Positions 47,741 through 56,144 are shown, counted from the first letter of the stretch. The stretch: 64,000 nt of DNA from Paenibacillus sabinae T27 (GCF_000612505.1 NZ_CP004078.1:4007252-4071251); one strand, 5' to 3'. Made by a program: numbers and translations. Notes: generated by a model from the letters alone, not told the origin.

Positions 47741-49609
47741 ATGTTATTAAGCCGGATCATTCAGCAAGCGGTGGAGCAAAGCGTTATACGGGTCATGGAG
47801 TGTCTTGGGGCGGAGATTCCCGAAGGGTTGACCGTGGCCGTGGAGCAGCCGGCGAACCCGGAGCACGGTGATTATTCAAGCAATATTGCCATGCAGCTTG
47901 CCAGAACTCTGCGGAAACCGCCGCTTGTCATTGCTCAGCTGATCCGGGAAGAACTGGAGGCATCGGGTCTGGCGGAAGGCTTGCTGGAAAAAGCGAACAC
48001 GGCCGCTCCAGGCTTTCTCAACGTTCATATCCGCTGGAGCGCGTGGGCCGGACACCAATTCGAGCTTCCTCCGGCGCCAGGGGAAAAAGTGATCATCGAG
48101 CATACCTCCGTCAATCCTAACAAATCGATGCACATTGGCCACCTTCGGAATTCCTGCATCGGCGACACGCTCGTGCGCATGTTAAGAAGAATCGGATATA
48201 CGGTCGAGGTCCACAACTATATCGATGACCTGGGCAACCAGCTGGCGGATACCGTCGTCGGTCTGCTGAATGTGCCTTTAAGCGGTGAGCATGTCCGGTT
48301 CGGTGATTACTGCTGGGACATCTACTCGGCGGTGAACCGGGAATATACCGTGAATCCGGAGCTGGCGGCCAAACGCGCCGAAACGCTGCATGAGCTGGAG
48401 GAAGGGACGGGAAATGTCGCATGGCTCGGCAGCCTGACCGCCGAACGGATCGTTCGGGAGCATGTGGAGGAGATGAGGCCGTTCGGCATCGAATACGATC
48501 TGCTCGTCTGGGAAAGCAGCATTGTCCGGGAAGGATTCTGGTCAGCGGCGTTTGAGCGGCTGCGGGAGACGCCTTATTTTTACCGGGAAATGGAAGGCAA
48601 GCTCGCGGGCTGTTGGGTGCTGAAGCAGGGAACGGAACCGGGAGTGCAGGATGCCGAGCACACCTCGGATAAGGTGCTGGTGCGTTCGAACGGGATTTTG
48701 ACCTACACGGCCAAGGATATTGCCTACCATCTCTGGAAATTCGGGCTGCTGGACAAGGATTTCACCTATAAAAAATTTACAGAAGGGCTGTATACGACGG
48801 TACAAGGGGGAGATCATCTCCCGCTCGGCAGAGCAGATATCGTCATTAATGTCATTGATTCCAGACAGGAATATCCCCAGACAATGGTTAAAGAGGCGCT
48901 CCGAGCGCTCGGATATTCAGCTCAGTCGGATAAGCTCCACCATGCGGGATACGGCGTCGTTTCTCTTAGTCCCGCTTCAGCCGCCGATCTCGGCATCGAT
49001 ATTTCGGACGGGAAAGCCTCATACGCCATGTCGGGGCGTCAGGGCATAGGCATCAAGGTGAGTGATCTGATTTATCTTATGGAGGACAGCATTGAGCGGA
49101 CCCGCGCCGATCAAAGCGGACTTCCCAGCCGGGACATCGCTATTGCCGCGATCCGTTACTACCTGCTGCGCTTCAACCTCGGCACCGAGGTCGTGTTCGA
49201 TCTGCGTCAAGCGACGGAAATATCCGGCAACACCGGCGTGTATTTGATGTACTCCTATGCTCGCGCGGTCAGCGTTCTGGCGAAAGCCGCGGATATCACG
49301 CCGGAAATGGCGGCAGAAGCTTGTGCTTGCATACCGGACCCAATGGAAAAAGCCGAGGCCGCGCTGCTGCGGCATATCGCTTTTTGGCCCGACACGCTCG
49401 ATGCGGCCGTACGGGAGCTGGCGCCGAATGCGGTCTGCGGTTATGCGCACACGCTCGCCACGCTGTTCAATAATTTCTACTCCGCCTGCCCGATCCTGAA
49501 GGCCGAGCCCAAGCGGCTGCGCTTCAGACTCTGGCTGGCCCGGAAATTCGCCGACACGCTGAAGGACGCGCTGGATGTGCTGGGCCTGCCCGCGCCTGAT
49601 CGGCTGTAG
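47741..49609 (+). CDS. argS: Arginine--tRNA ligase, T-box regulated
   Basis: A 622-aa class I synthetase. The N-terminal Add-1-like domain is followed by VNPNKSMHIGHLRNSCIGDTLVR (HIGH) near residue 122, and YIDDLGNQLADTVVG. The KMSKS place reads QGIGIKVSDLI, a degenerate form. The DALR-type anticodon domain ends the protein (YSYARAVSVLAKA onward). The ATG follows AGGAGGTTGTGAGG; the open frame's earlier start falls inside the T-box terminator. It is longer than the common ~560-aa Bacillus type, so it may be a second synthetase. The last codons belong to a 36-bp repeat that runs past the stop. Confidence 0.93.
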   Translation: MLLSRIIQQAVEQSVIRVMECLGAEIPEGLTVAVEQPANPEHGDYSSNIAMQLARTLRKPPLVIAQLIREELEASGLAEGLLEKANTAAPGFLNVHIRWSAWAGHQFELPPAPGEKVIIEHTSVNPNKSMHIGHLRNSCIGDTLVRMLRRIGYTVEVHNYIDDLGNQLADTVVGLLNVPLSGEHVRFGDYCWDIYSAVNREYTVNPELAAKRAETLHELEEGTGNVAWLGSLTAERIVREHVEEMRPFGIEYDLLVWESSIVREGFWSAAFERLRETPYFYREMEGKLAGCWVLKQGTEPGVQDAEHTSDKVLVRSNGILTYTAKDIAYHLWKFGLLDKDFTYKKFTEGLYTTVQGGDHLPLGRADIVINVIDSRQEYPQTMVKEALRALGYSAQSDKLHHAGYGVVSLSPASAADLGIDISDGKASYAMSGRQGIGIKVSDLIYLMEDSIERTRADQSGLPSRDIAIAAIRYYLLRFNLGTEVVFDLRQATEISGNTGVYLMYSYARAVSVLAKAADITPEMAAEACACIPDPMEKAEAALLRHIAFWPDTLDAAVRELAPNAVCGYAHTLATLFNNFYSACPILKAEPKRLRFRLWLARKFADTLKDALDVLGLPAPDRL

Positions 49610-49680
49610 GATGCGCTGGGACTGTTCGCGCCCGATCAGCTGTAGGATATGCTGGGACTGCTCGAGCCCGATCGGCTGTA
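49573..49680 (+). repeat. Three tandem 36-bp repeats across the argS stop codon
   Basis: Units at 49573-49608, 49609-49644 and 49645-49680 share about 80-90% identity. The first codes for the end of ArgS (DVLGLPAPDRL); the second and third would code for DALGLFAPDQL and DMLGLLEPDRL in the same frame, each ending in a stop. So the gene's last 12 codons, stop included, have been copied twice downstream. Confidence 0.88.
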
Positions 49681-50008
49681 GGGAGACTGATTGGGAGGGG
49701 GGCTTGTTACGGTGAGGTAAAAGATCCGACTTTGGGAAAGGATTCGGTTCCAGTGGTGGCGGCTGATTGGGGTTGACTCCGTCATCCAACGCCAAGTACC
49801 GCGCGCTGGGACCTTCGCGTGTCAGGCGGGAACCAATTTTGCGTAAGGATTCGGTTCAGTGATTGAGCTACTTGGGTTACTTTTTCCGATCCACTCCGGT
49901 TCTATTGTGCACTTCACCAGGCTTTATTGCTGCTCTCATTTGTTTAATGCTAGAAATTGGTTTTCGGGGTAGTCGTAGAGGTTAATGACATGACTGGGAG
50001 CGGACGAA
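49681..50008. other. Intergenic space after argS
   Basis: No gene is seen. A 19-base near-direct repeat (AAGGATTCGGTTCCAGTG type) lies at 49737-49756 and 49845-49862. No clear terminator of argS was found. Confidence 0.45.
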
Positions 50009-50190
50009 GCGGAATTTCTCCCGTTTATTTACATGAAAACAGCCCTCCGCCAGAGATAAACTGGAATTTCTCCCGCTTAATCTGCCGGTTTTGCCTGAAA
50101 TGGAGCAAAATCGCCCAATAAGCAGGAGTTTTTCCCTTTCATAGGTGAAAAATCCATTTTTGAGAGGATTAAACGGGAGGTTTTCCCGTT
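50009..50190 (-). repeat. Array of degenerate GGGA-gaaa-TTCC palindromes, copy 2
   Basis: Four motifs near 50009, 50060, 50121 and 50170 (steps about 51, 61 and 49), read on the minus strand as AAACGGGAGAAATTCCGC and variants. Order, spacing and the text between (GCTTATT...GCC...) mirror the array at 39155-39336, so both derive from one ancestor in inverted orientation. Confidence 0.75.
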
Positions 50191-50238
50191 CATCCAAAGG
50201 GTAAAAGTACAAAACCCTCCAGAGGGATCGCTTTGTTG

Positions 50239-50383
50239 CGTCCCAAGAGGGATACAGCCCTTCGGACTGACTGCGACGCCTACGCCCCCGATGCCTATGC
50301 TCCGACGAACGCCTGGGGGTTCTCTTCCTCAGACGCAAAAATGCCTTCCCGAATGGGAAGGCATTTAACGTCCCAAGAGGGAT
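50239..50383 (-). repeat. One 130-bp tRNA-Arg 3'-end repeat unit, copy 2 locus
   Basis: The tRNA 3' end (complement CGTCCCAAGAGGGAT) occurs at 50369-50383 in the tRNA and again at 50239-50253, exactly 130 bases apart, as in the array at 38572-39130. Between them are a hairpin terminator (50341-50366) and the same GC-rich middle. A further hairpin with a T run (ACCCTCCAGAGGGAT region, 50213-50230) follows on the minus strand. Confidence 0.85.
50337..50366 (-). terminator. Terminator of tRNA-Arg copy 2
   Basis: ATGCCTTCCC pairs with GGGAAGGCAT around a short loop; in the minus direction five Ts follow. It begins three bases after the tRNA 3' end. Confidence 0.85.
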
Positions 50384-50442
50384 TCGAACCCCCGACCGTG
50401 CGCTTAGAAGGCGCATGCTCTATCCAGCTGAGCTATTGGGAC
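50369..50442 (-). tRNA. tRNA-Arg (anticodon TCT), copy 2
   Basis: The same 74-nt tRNA as at 38513, in the opposite orientation, with one difference in the D-loop (AGCTGGATAGA for AGCCGGATAGA). Acceptor, anticodon (TCT) and T-arm are intact and discriminator is G. It bounds the segment with pst, the exporter and argS on its right side. Confidence 0.97.
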
Positions 50443-50471
50443 ACAAAGTATGTATTTCAGCAACGTTATTT

Positions 50472-50501
50472 ATTATATAACGGGTGTGCTAAAGAGATCA
50501 A
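50472..50501 (-). promoter_or_regulatory. Promoter of tRNA-Arg copy 2
   Basis: On the minus strand TTGATC (50496-50501) and TATAAT (50472-50477) are 18 bases apart, about 30 bases before the tRNA. Confidence 0.65.
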
Positions 50502-50577
50502 GGTTTGGCTGGTTACAATTCTCCGAAAAATTGGGATGCAGATAGATGAAAATGAACGACACAACAACAGATATATA

Positions 50578-50605
50578 TTGAATGTGTGTCTTTTTATGTT
50601 ATAAT
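50578..50605 (+). promoter_or_regulatory. Promoter of the S24-type regulator gene
   Basis: TTGAAT (50578-50583) and TATAAT (50600-50605) with a 16-base spacer lie 42 bases before the GTG start. Confidence 0.6.
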
Positions 50606-50646
50606 TAAATCAACAGCTTATCCGTACTTTTCAAAAAATCAAAGGC

Positions 50647-51312
50647 GTGAGAACAATAAACCATACACAAGAGAATTCCGGGTTCTATGAAATTGTCGGC
50701 GGGAATATCCGCAAATACCGAAATATTGGACAGTTCAGCCTGCAGGCACTTGGCGATGCACTCGGTTTGACGAAAAAGACGGTTCAACGGTATGAAACGG
50801 GAGAAATCAAAGTGGATATGGACAGGCTGACCGAGATCGCTTCGGCGCTGAACATTGAACTGGCCGCACTGCTGGAAGGAACGGAATCCATGCTGGGCGC
50901 AGAGCCGCGGGAATCCGAACTGGTTAGCCTGCCTGTTGCGGGAAAAATTTCTTTTAACAACGACGATATCCAGTACCGCGAAATAAAAGGCTATGAAGCC
51001 ACACCCAAGGCTTGGGTGAAGGAAGGCGAATATTTTTATGTTCAGGCTAAAGACGACAGCATGGCCGCAGCCGGCATTTCCCCAGGCGATTTGCTGCTGA
51101 TTCACAGACAGGACAAGGTGGCAGACGGCGAAATTGCCCTTGTGCTGGTGAACGGCGAACCGGCGCTTCGGCGGGTGTACAATCAGGGCGATCACTTTAT
51201 TCTTTTATCCGATAACATCAAGCTTTCCCCCATTATACGCGAAGCCGGCGCGAGTTACGGAACCGAAATCAAAATTATCGGAAAAATCCTGAAGTCCATA
51301 ACGGATTATTAA
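50647..51312 (+). CDS. XRE helix-turn-helix / S24 LexA-like regulator with altered catalytic site
   Basis: A 221-aa protein: HTH domain (residues 17-77, GNIRKYRNIGQFSLQALGDALGLTKKTVQRYETGEIKVD) and an S24 LexA/CI-type C-terminal domain. The serine nucleophile is in KDDSMAAAGISPGDLLLI, but where LexA has the catalytic Lys (TVKRFY) this protein has ALRRVY, and the AG cleavage pair in VTAG appears replaced (PVAGKISFN). Self-cleavage may be lost. The GTG start has a poor ribosome site but no better one is in frame. It may be a phage-type repressor or a stress regulator. Confidence 0.83.
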   Translation: MRTINHTQENSGFYEIVGGNIRKYRNIGQFSLQALGDALGLTKKTVQRYETGEIKVDMDRLTEIASALNIELAALLEGTESMLGAEPRESELVSLPVAGKISFNNDDIQYREIKGYEATPKAWVKEGEYFYVQAKDDSMAAAGISPGDLLLIHRQDKVADGEIALVLVNGEPALRRVYNQGDHFILLSDNIKLSPIIREAGASYGTEIKIIGKILKSITDY

Positions 51313-51334
51313 CATTTCGAGGAGGCGACCAGCC

Positions 51335-51690
51335 GTGAGCGATGCCATGTTCGAACTGATTTTAAATAAACTGAAGGAGATTAAAACTGAACAGCAAGAA
51401 ATAAAAGCACAGCAGCAGGAAATGCGAGAGGAACAGCAACAATTGAGAGTAGAACAGCAACAAATGAGAGCCGAGCAGCAGGAAATGCGCGCAGAGCACC
51501 AGACCAATTATGGCGAGCTCAAACAGGCCCTCTTCGAGACACTCGAAACGGTAAACGCATTGAGACGGCGCAGCAATCCTTCGCACAGACGACGAACAAG
51601 CACATCGATAATCTAGAATCCGGTTTGGAGCTGCTTAACCGCCGCCAGTTCAAGCTGGAGATCGAAATGGAAATGCTAAAGAGCCGCTGA
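51335..51690 (+). pseudogene. Coiled-coil protein gene with a frameshift
   Basis: The first frame (GTG at 51335 after GAGGAGG) codes for MSDAMFELILNKLKEIKTEQ and then heptad repeats rich in EQQ-M/L-R (residues 18-55), and continues to 51616 in an Arg/Ser-rich tail unlike the rest. From about 51555 the next frame (offset 2) reads IETAQQSFAQTTNKHIDN... ending LEIEMEMLKSR at 51690, which continues the coiled coil. A single missing base explains this. It is 22 bases after the S24 gene and likely in its operon. It could be a sequencing error, a true pseudogene, or less likely programmed shifting; no slippery heptamer is seen. Confidence 0.72.
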
Positions 51691-51784
51691 TCCAAGCCTA
51701 TACTTCGGCAGCAAATAAAAAGGGAGCGCTCATTAGCCCTGCCGGACATGTAACACTCCCTTATTCATGTTTAATGAGGTTAGT

Positions 51785-52141
51785 CTATGAATACTCGCGA
51801 AATCGCTCTTCCAGTTGTTTTTTCAATTTCCCGAAAATCAGCAGCTCCCGTTGAAACTTGTCCCGTTCATCCTCGGGGCTCATGACCGGACTACCTGTAA
51901 ATGCACTGGAGGTCACATCGACAAAGGCGTCATGCATATTATTGTCATACCAATCGGTAGACGTGTCGGCGTCATTGGTCAAAATGCGGACAATTTCGTA
52001 CCCCTCCTCCCGCTTGTCTTCCACAATGTACACCAAGAGCGCTGAGTCACCCACGGCTCCCGGCAGGACCCCCACTTCGGCGCAGGGCGCCCCGTCATAT
52101 TCAAGCATTCTGCGTATTTTGGCATCCTTAATGTAATACAT
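51785..52141 (-). CDS. Hypothetical acidic protein (118 aa)
   Basis: A cytoplasmic-looking protein with no signal or membrane segment; start MYYIKDAKIRRMLEYDGAP has GAAGGATG upstream. The middle (LLVYIVEDKREEGYEIVRILTND) suggests a small alpha/beta fold and the end is helical (RDKFQRELLIFGKLKKQLEERF). I do not recognise a family. It is single, convergent with the coiled-coil gene and divergent from asnB. Confidence 0.7.
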   Translation of the reverse strand: MYYIKDAKIRRMLEYDGAPCAEVGVLPGAVGDSALLVYIVEDKREEGYEIVRILTNDADTSTDWYDNNMHDAFVDVTSSAFTGSPVMSPEDERDKFQRELLIFGKLKKQLEERFREYS

Positions 52142-52292
52142 CCGTCATCCTTCCTCTCAAGCCAATTTTCTCCCTCCCTAGTGTTCGGATAAGGACATAC
52201 ATTTTATGCCTTCCTTCGGCATATATCTGTGTTAATTGGCAAAAAGATAGGGACACCACACTTAGGCGGCCCACAAGAGAGGATGAACCGTG

Positions 52293-54137
52293 ATGTGCGG
52301 AATAACCGGATTTATCCAGTGGCGCGGAGATCTGACCCAACATTCCCAGCTGCTGGTCAAAATGACTGAAACAATGGCGAACCGCGGTCCCGACGCATCG
52401 GGTACTTGGATTTCGGGCCCTATCGCATTCGGTCACCGCAGACTCAGCGTTATCGATCCCGAGAACGGCGCACAGCCCATGATCGCCCGCCATGAAGATC
52501 AAGTTTATGCCCTTGTCTACAACGGAGAGTTATATAACGCCGCCGAATTAAAAAATGAGCTGAAGCTCCGCGGGCATGAGTTCCGCACCCAATGCGACAC
52601 CGAGGTGCTGCTGCATGCCTACATCGAGTGGGGGCCGGAATGCGCCGGGAAGCTGAACGGCATTTTCGCCTTTGCCGTCTGGGACGGTCTGCGTGAGCAG
52701 GTATTTTTCGCACGCGACCGGCTGGGCGTGAAACCGCTGTTCTTCAGCAAGGCCGACGATACCCTTATCTTCGGGTCGGAGCCGAAGGCGCTGCTTCAGC
52801 ATCCCAAAGTCCGCCCGGTTGTTGGACCGGAAGGGCTTGCGGAGATTTTCATTGTTGGCCCGGCCCGGACGCCGGGGCATGGCGTGTACAAGGATATATC
52901 GGAGCTGCGTCCCGGTCATGCCATGATTTACAGCCGCGAGGGCCTGCGAAGCTATGCCTATTGGACGCTGGAAAGCTCCCCCCATACGGATAGCCCGGAA
53001 GAGACAGCCGCTAAGGTGCGAGAACTGCTGAAAGATACGCTGGAGCGGCAGCTGGTATCCGACGTGCCCGTCTGCTCCCTGTTATCCGGCGGTCTGGATT
53101 CGAGCGCGTTGTCTGCGCTTGCCGTCGACTATTATAAGCGGACCGGCCAAGGACAGATGGACACCTATTCCGTCGACTATGTCGACAACGACAAATATTT
53201 CAAGAGCCATTCCTTCCAGCCGGGAGCCGACGGTCCCTGGATTAAACGGATGGTCGATGAACTGGGAACAAGGCATCATTATATCCAGTTCGACACGGAT
53301 GAGCTGGTAGAGGCGCTCGACAATGCGCTGTTCACCCGCGACCTGCCGGGCATGACGGATGTCGATTCGTCGCTGTATTTGTTCTGCCGGGAAATTAAAA
53401 AAGGCGCCACGGTGGCGATCTCCGGCGAAGCGGCCGATGAAATATTCGGCGGGTATCCCTGGTTTCACCGCGAAGAAATGCTGTCCTCGGGAACTTTCCC
53501 TTGGGCGGTCGCTCCCAAGATGCGGGCAGGTCTCCTCTCACCCGAGATCCGGGAATGGATTCGTCCGCTCGAATATTTGGGTGACCGATACAGCGACGCG
53601 GTAGCCGAGACGCCAAAGCTTGAGGGTGAAACCGGCAAGCAGGCGCAGATGCGGGTCATGTCCTACCTCAATATCACCCGGTTTATGCCGACTTTGCTGG
53701 ATCGCAAGGACCGGATGAGCATGGGTGTAGGTCTTGAAGTGCGCGTCCCTTATTGCGACCACCGGCTCGTACAGTACGTCTGGAATATTCCCTGGGAAAT
53801 TAAAACTGTAGGAGGGAGAGAAAAAGGAATCCTGCGCAAAGCGCTTGAAGGCATTCTGCCGGATGATGTGCTGTACCGCAAAAAAAGTCCGTACCCCAAA
53901 ACGCATAATCCCGGCTATCTGAATGCCGTACGACAGAAAGCGCTGAGTATTCTGGATGACCCCTCTTCACCGATTCTGCCATTGATCAATTCCGCCAAAA
54001 TCCGCGAAATTGCGGCATCGCCGGAGTCCTCCAGCAACCTGCCCTGGTTCGGCCAGTTAATGTCCGGTCCGCAGCTGTTCGCCTATCTGGCCCAGGTCGA
54101 TCTCTGGCTGCGTATTTACAATATTTCCATCGAGTAA
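52293..54137 (+). CDS. asnB: Asparagine synthase (glutamine-hydrolysing)
   Basis: A 614-aa enzyme. ATG at 52293 is right because Cys2 must be the N-terminal nucleophile after Met removal (MCGITGFIQW). The glutaminase domain (residues 2-190) has NRGPDASG, HRRLSVID and YNGELYN. The synthetase domain has the PP-loop LLSGGLDSSALSALA near residue 265, SGEAADEIFGGYPWF and LDRKDRMSMGVGLEVRVPYCDH. It makes Asn from Asp with ATP. A monocistronic gene by position. Confidence 0.94.
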   Translation: MCGITGFIQWRGDLTQHSQLLVKMTETMANRGPDASGTWISGPIAFGHRRLSVIDPENGAQPMIARHEDQVYALVYNGELYNAAELKNELKLRGHEFRTQCDTEVLLHAYIEWGPECAGKLNGIFAFAVWDGLREQVFFARDRLGVKPLFFSKADDTLIFGSEPKALLQHPKVRPVVGPEGLAEIFIVGPARTPGHGVYKDISELRPGHAMIYSREGLRSYAYWTLESSPHTDSPEETAAKVRELLKDTLERQLVSDVPVCSLLSGGLDSSALSALAVDYYKRTGQGQMDTYSVDYVDNDKYFKSHSFQPGADGPWIKRMVDELGTRHHYIQFDTDELVEALDNALFTRDLPGMTDVDSSLYLFCREIKKGATVAISGEAADEIFGGYPWFHREEMLSSGTFPWAVAPKMRAGLLSPEIREWIRPLEYLGDRYSDAVAETPKLEGETGKQAQMRVMSYLNITRFMPTLLDRKDRMSMGVGLEVRVPYCDHRLVQYVWNIPWEIKTVGGREKGILRKALEGILPDDVLYRKKSPYPKTHNPGYLNAVRQKALSILDDPSSPILPLINSAKIREIAASPESSSNLPWFGQLMSGPQLFAYLAQVDLWLRIYNISIE

Positions 54138-54227
54138 TAAAAAGGTGATATTTGCCGTATACCTCCTTACGGCTTTGCTCCCATATTGGAGATATAAAAT
54201 ATCTTCGTTATGAAGGAGTCGGTATTC

Positions 54228-55052
54228 ATGAATTCCCGCTTGTCCACCGGCAGGAAGACGAACAGAAACAGAATCAGCCTGTTTCTGTTCGTCACCTTCG
54301 GCTTTACCTGGGCCTGCTGGCTCCCGCTGCTTGCGAACCGGCAATTCGCGGCCCATCTCCCCGTCCTGCCCGGTCAGTTCTACCTGGGATCGTTCGGTCC
54401 GCTAGCCGGAGCAGCAGCCGCACAGCTGCTGCCCGGCGGCAATGGATTCTCCACCTGGATCAAGACGCTGTTTTCCTTCTCCTTCCCCCGAAAATGGCTG
54501 CTGATCGCAGCCGGGCTTCCGCTGGCTTACGGGGGGATCGCCGTTTTGGCCCACCGCCTCATTACCGGAAGCTTTCCGGATATGTCCCGGTTCGGACTTA
54601 CATCCGATCTCCCCGCTGGTCTCAACGTCTGGGAAACGGCGCTCGTCTGGATACTGACCTTCGGCATCGGCGAGGAGAGCGGCTGGCGCGGCTTTCTTTT
54701 GCCTGAGCTGCACCGCCGCCGCTCCTTATTCGCTTCCGCTCTGATCGTGGCGGTCGTCTGGATGCTCTGGCATCTGCCGGCATTCTGGTTTAATGAAAGC
54801 TACCTCGGCATGGGCTTTGGCATCATCGGCTGGGCAATCAGCCTGACCTACGGTTCCGCCGTCCTCGCCTGGATTTGCGCGGGTAGCCGGTGGAGCATTA
54901 TTCCGGTCATTCTCTGGCACGCCATCTTCGATACGATTACAGCGAGTGATCAGGCCGGTCAGGTTATGGCCATGGTCTGCAGCATGCTGGTCATCGTCCA
55001 AGGGATACTCCTGATGAGAAGGCTGGGGCGAACTCCCAGACTCCGTGCATAA
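54228..55052 (+). CDS. CPBP-family intramembrane metalloprotease
   Basis: A 274-aa protein with about seven to eight membrane segments. The Abi/CPBP motifs are GIGEESGWRGFLLPEL (EExxxR, near residue 148), MLWHLPAFWF and LWHAIFD. These are thought to be metal-dependent membrane proteases related to prenyl-endopeptidase Rce1, some for bacteriocin immunity. The ATG at 54228 follows AAGGAG; an earlier in-frame ATG has none. It is 90 bases after asnB. Confidence 0.87.
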   Translation: MNSRLSTGRKTNRNRISLFLFVTFGFTWACWLPLLANRQFAAHLPVLPGQFYLGSFGPLAGAAAAQLLPGGNGFSTWIKTLFSFSFPRKWLLIAAGLPLAYGGIAVLAHRLITGSFPDMSRFGLTSDLPAGLNVWETALVWILTFGIGEESGWRGFLLPELHRRRSLFASALIVAVVWMLWHLPAFWFNESYLGMGFGIIGWAISLTYGSAVLAWICAGSRWSIIPVILWHAIFDTITASDQAGQVMAMVCSMLVIVQGILLMRRLGRTPRLRA

Positions 55053-55068
55053 TTCCATTAATAAAACA

Positions 55069-55117
55069 AAGGATGCCTCCGGCTGCCGTGGATGAGCGGC
55101 TGGAGACATCCTTTTTT
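55069..55117. terminator. Bidirectional terminator between the CPBP and aldo/keto reductase genes
   Basis: AAAGGATG-CTCC-GCTGC pairs with GC-GCTGGAG-CATCCTTTTTT around a nine-base loop. The A run on one side and the T run on the other allow use by both convergent genes. Confidence 0.8.
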
Positions 55118-55132
55118 CAACCTAATTGCATG

Positions 55133-55969
55133 TTAGAAATTGAAGTTATCCGGGTCGGGGCCGTAGCGGTGGTTCTTGTTCAATCCCTCGATGGCCAGGA
55201 CATCTTCATCGCTGAGCGTAAAGTCAAAAATACCAGCATTCTCACGGATGCGATCGGCATTAATGGATTTAGGAATCGTAATGACACCCTGCTGGATATC
55301 CCAACGGAGAACGATTTGGGCAGGCGTCTTTCCGTATTTTTGCGCGAGATCCTGCAGCAGCGGAATATCCAGGTTGCCCTGCAGCAGCGGGCTCCACGCT
55401 TCGAGCTGAATATTCTGATCCTGGCAGTATTTGAGCAGCTCACGCTGGCTCAGCAGCGGATGGAATTCCACTTGATTCACCACGGGGACGACACCGGTGT
55501 CTTCGATAATGCTGTTCAAATGATGAGTCTGGAAGTTGCTGACGCCAATCGATTTGACATAGCCCTCTTTTTGCAAATGAATGAGTGCTTTCCAGGTCTC
55601 GCGGAACTTATCCTTAACCGGCCAGTGGATCAGATACAAGTCAATGACATCCAGACCGAGCTTCTTACGGCTGGACTCGTAGGCCTGCAAGGTCTGCTCA
55701 TAACCCTGTTCACTATTGAACACCTTCGTGGTGATGAACAGTTCCTCGCGGGGCACTCCAGATTCTTGGATAGCTTGCCCTACGCCCTCTTCATTCTTGT
55801 AAGCCGAGGCCGTATCGATGCTGCGGTAACCAATTTCGATCGCCGATTTGACCGCGTGGATAACCTCATCGCCGTCTTTGGTCTTCCATACTCCAAGTCC
55901 CAGCCACGGCATCGTTACGCCGTCTCTCAGCGTAGGTCCTCCCGTAAACGGTCCATTCAACTGACTCAT
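55133..55969 (-). CDS. Aldo/keto reductase
   Basis: A 278-aa NADPH-dependent TIM-barrel reductase of the YvgN/2,5-diketogluconate type. Catalytic residues are visible: Asp and Tyr in IDTASAYKNEEGVGQAI, Lys in FITTKVFNSEQ, His in LIHWPVKDKF. The cofactor segment is IPKSINADRIRENAGIFDF. ATG at 55969 has GGAGGGA upstream; five extra residues of the open frame are dropped. Substrate not predictable. Confidence 0.93.
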   Translation of the reverse strand: MSQLNGPFTGGPTLRDGVTMPWLGLGVWKTKDGDEVIHAVKSAIEIGYRSIDTASAYKNEEGVGQAIQESGVPREELFITTKVFNSEQGYEQTLQAYESSRKKLGLDVIDLYLIHWPVKDKFRETWKALIHLQKEGYVKSIGVSNFQTHHLNSIIEDTGVVPVVNQVEFHPLLSQRELLKYCQDQNIQLEAWSPLLQGNLDIPLLQDLAQKYGKTPAQIVLRWDIQQGVITIPKSINADRIRENAGIFDFTLSDEDVLAIEGLNKNHRYGPDPDNFNF

Positions 55970-56144
55970 CGCTTCTCCCTCCAAATTCGTGTTTAGTTTG
56001 CGTTCTACAAAAATGTTTAACCGTGTATGCTGTCATTCTAAGCAGGATTTCCAAAATCAAGTATATCAGATCGCGTGCCGAAAGTTCAAAATTCCGCTTG
56101 GCTTACCCCGAATTCCATTGAACCGAGCCATGTATCGACTTAGC

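Noticed and set aside
38513..50442. Prophage or integrative element using tRNA-Arg as attachment site
   Set aside because: No integrase, excisionase or phage structural genes are present, and the tRNA copies are inverted, not direct as attL/attR would be.
52206..52226. Short hairpin upstream of asnB (ATGCC...GGCAT)
   Set aside because: Only a five to six base-pair stem without a T run or a recognisable riboswitch or T-box core; not enough to call.
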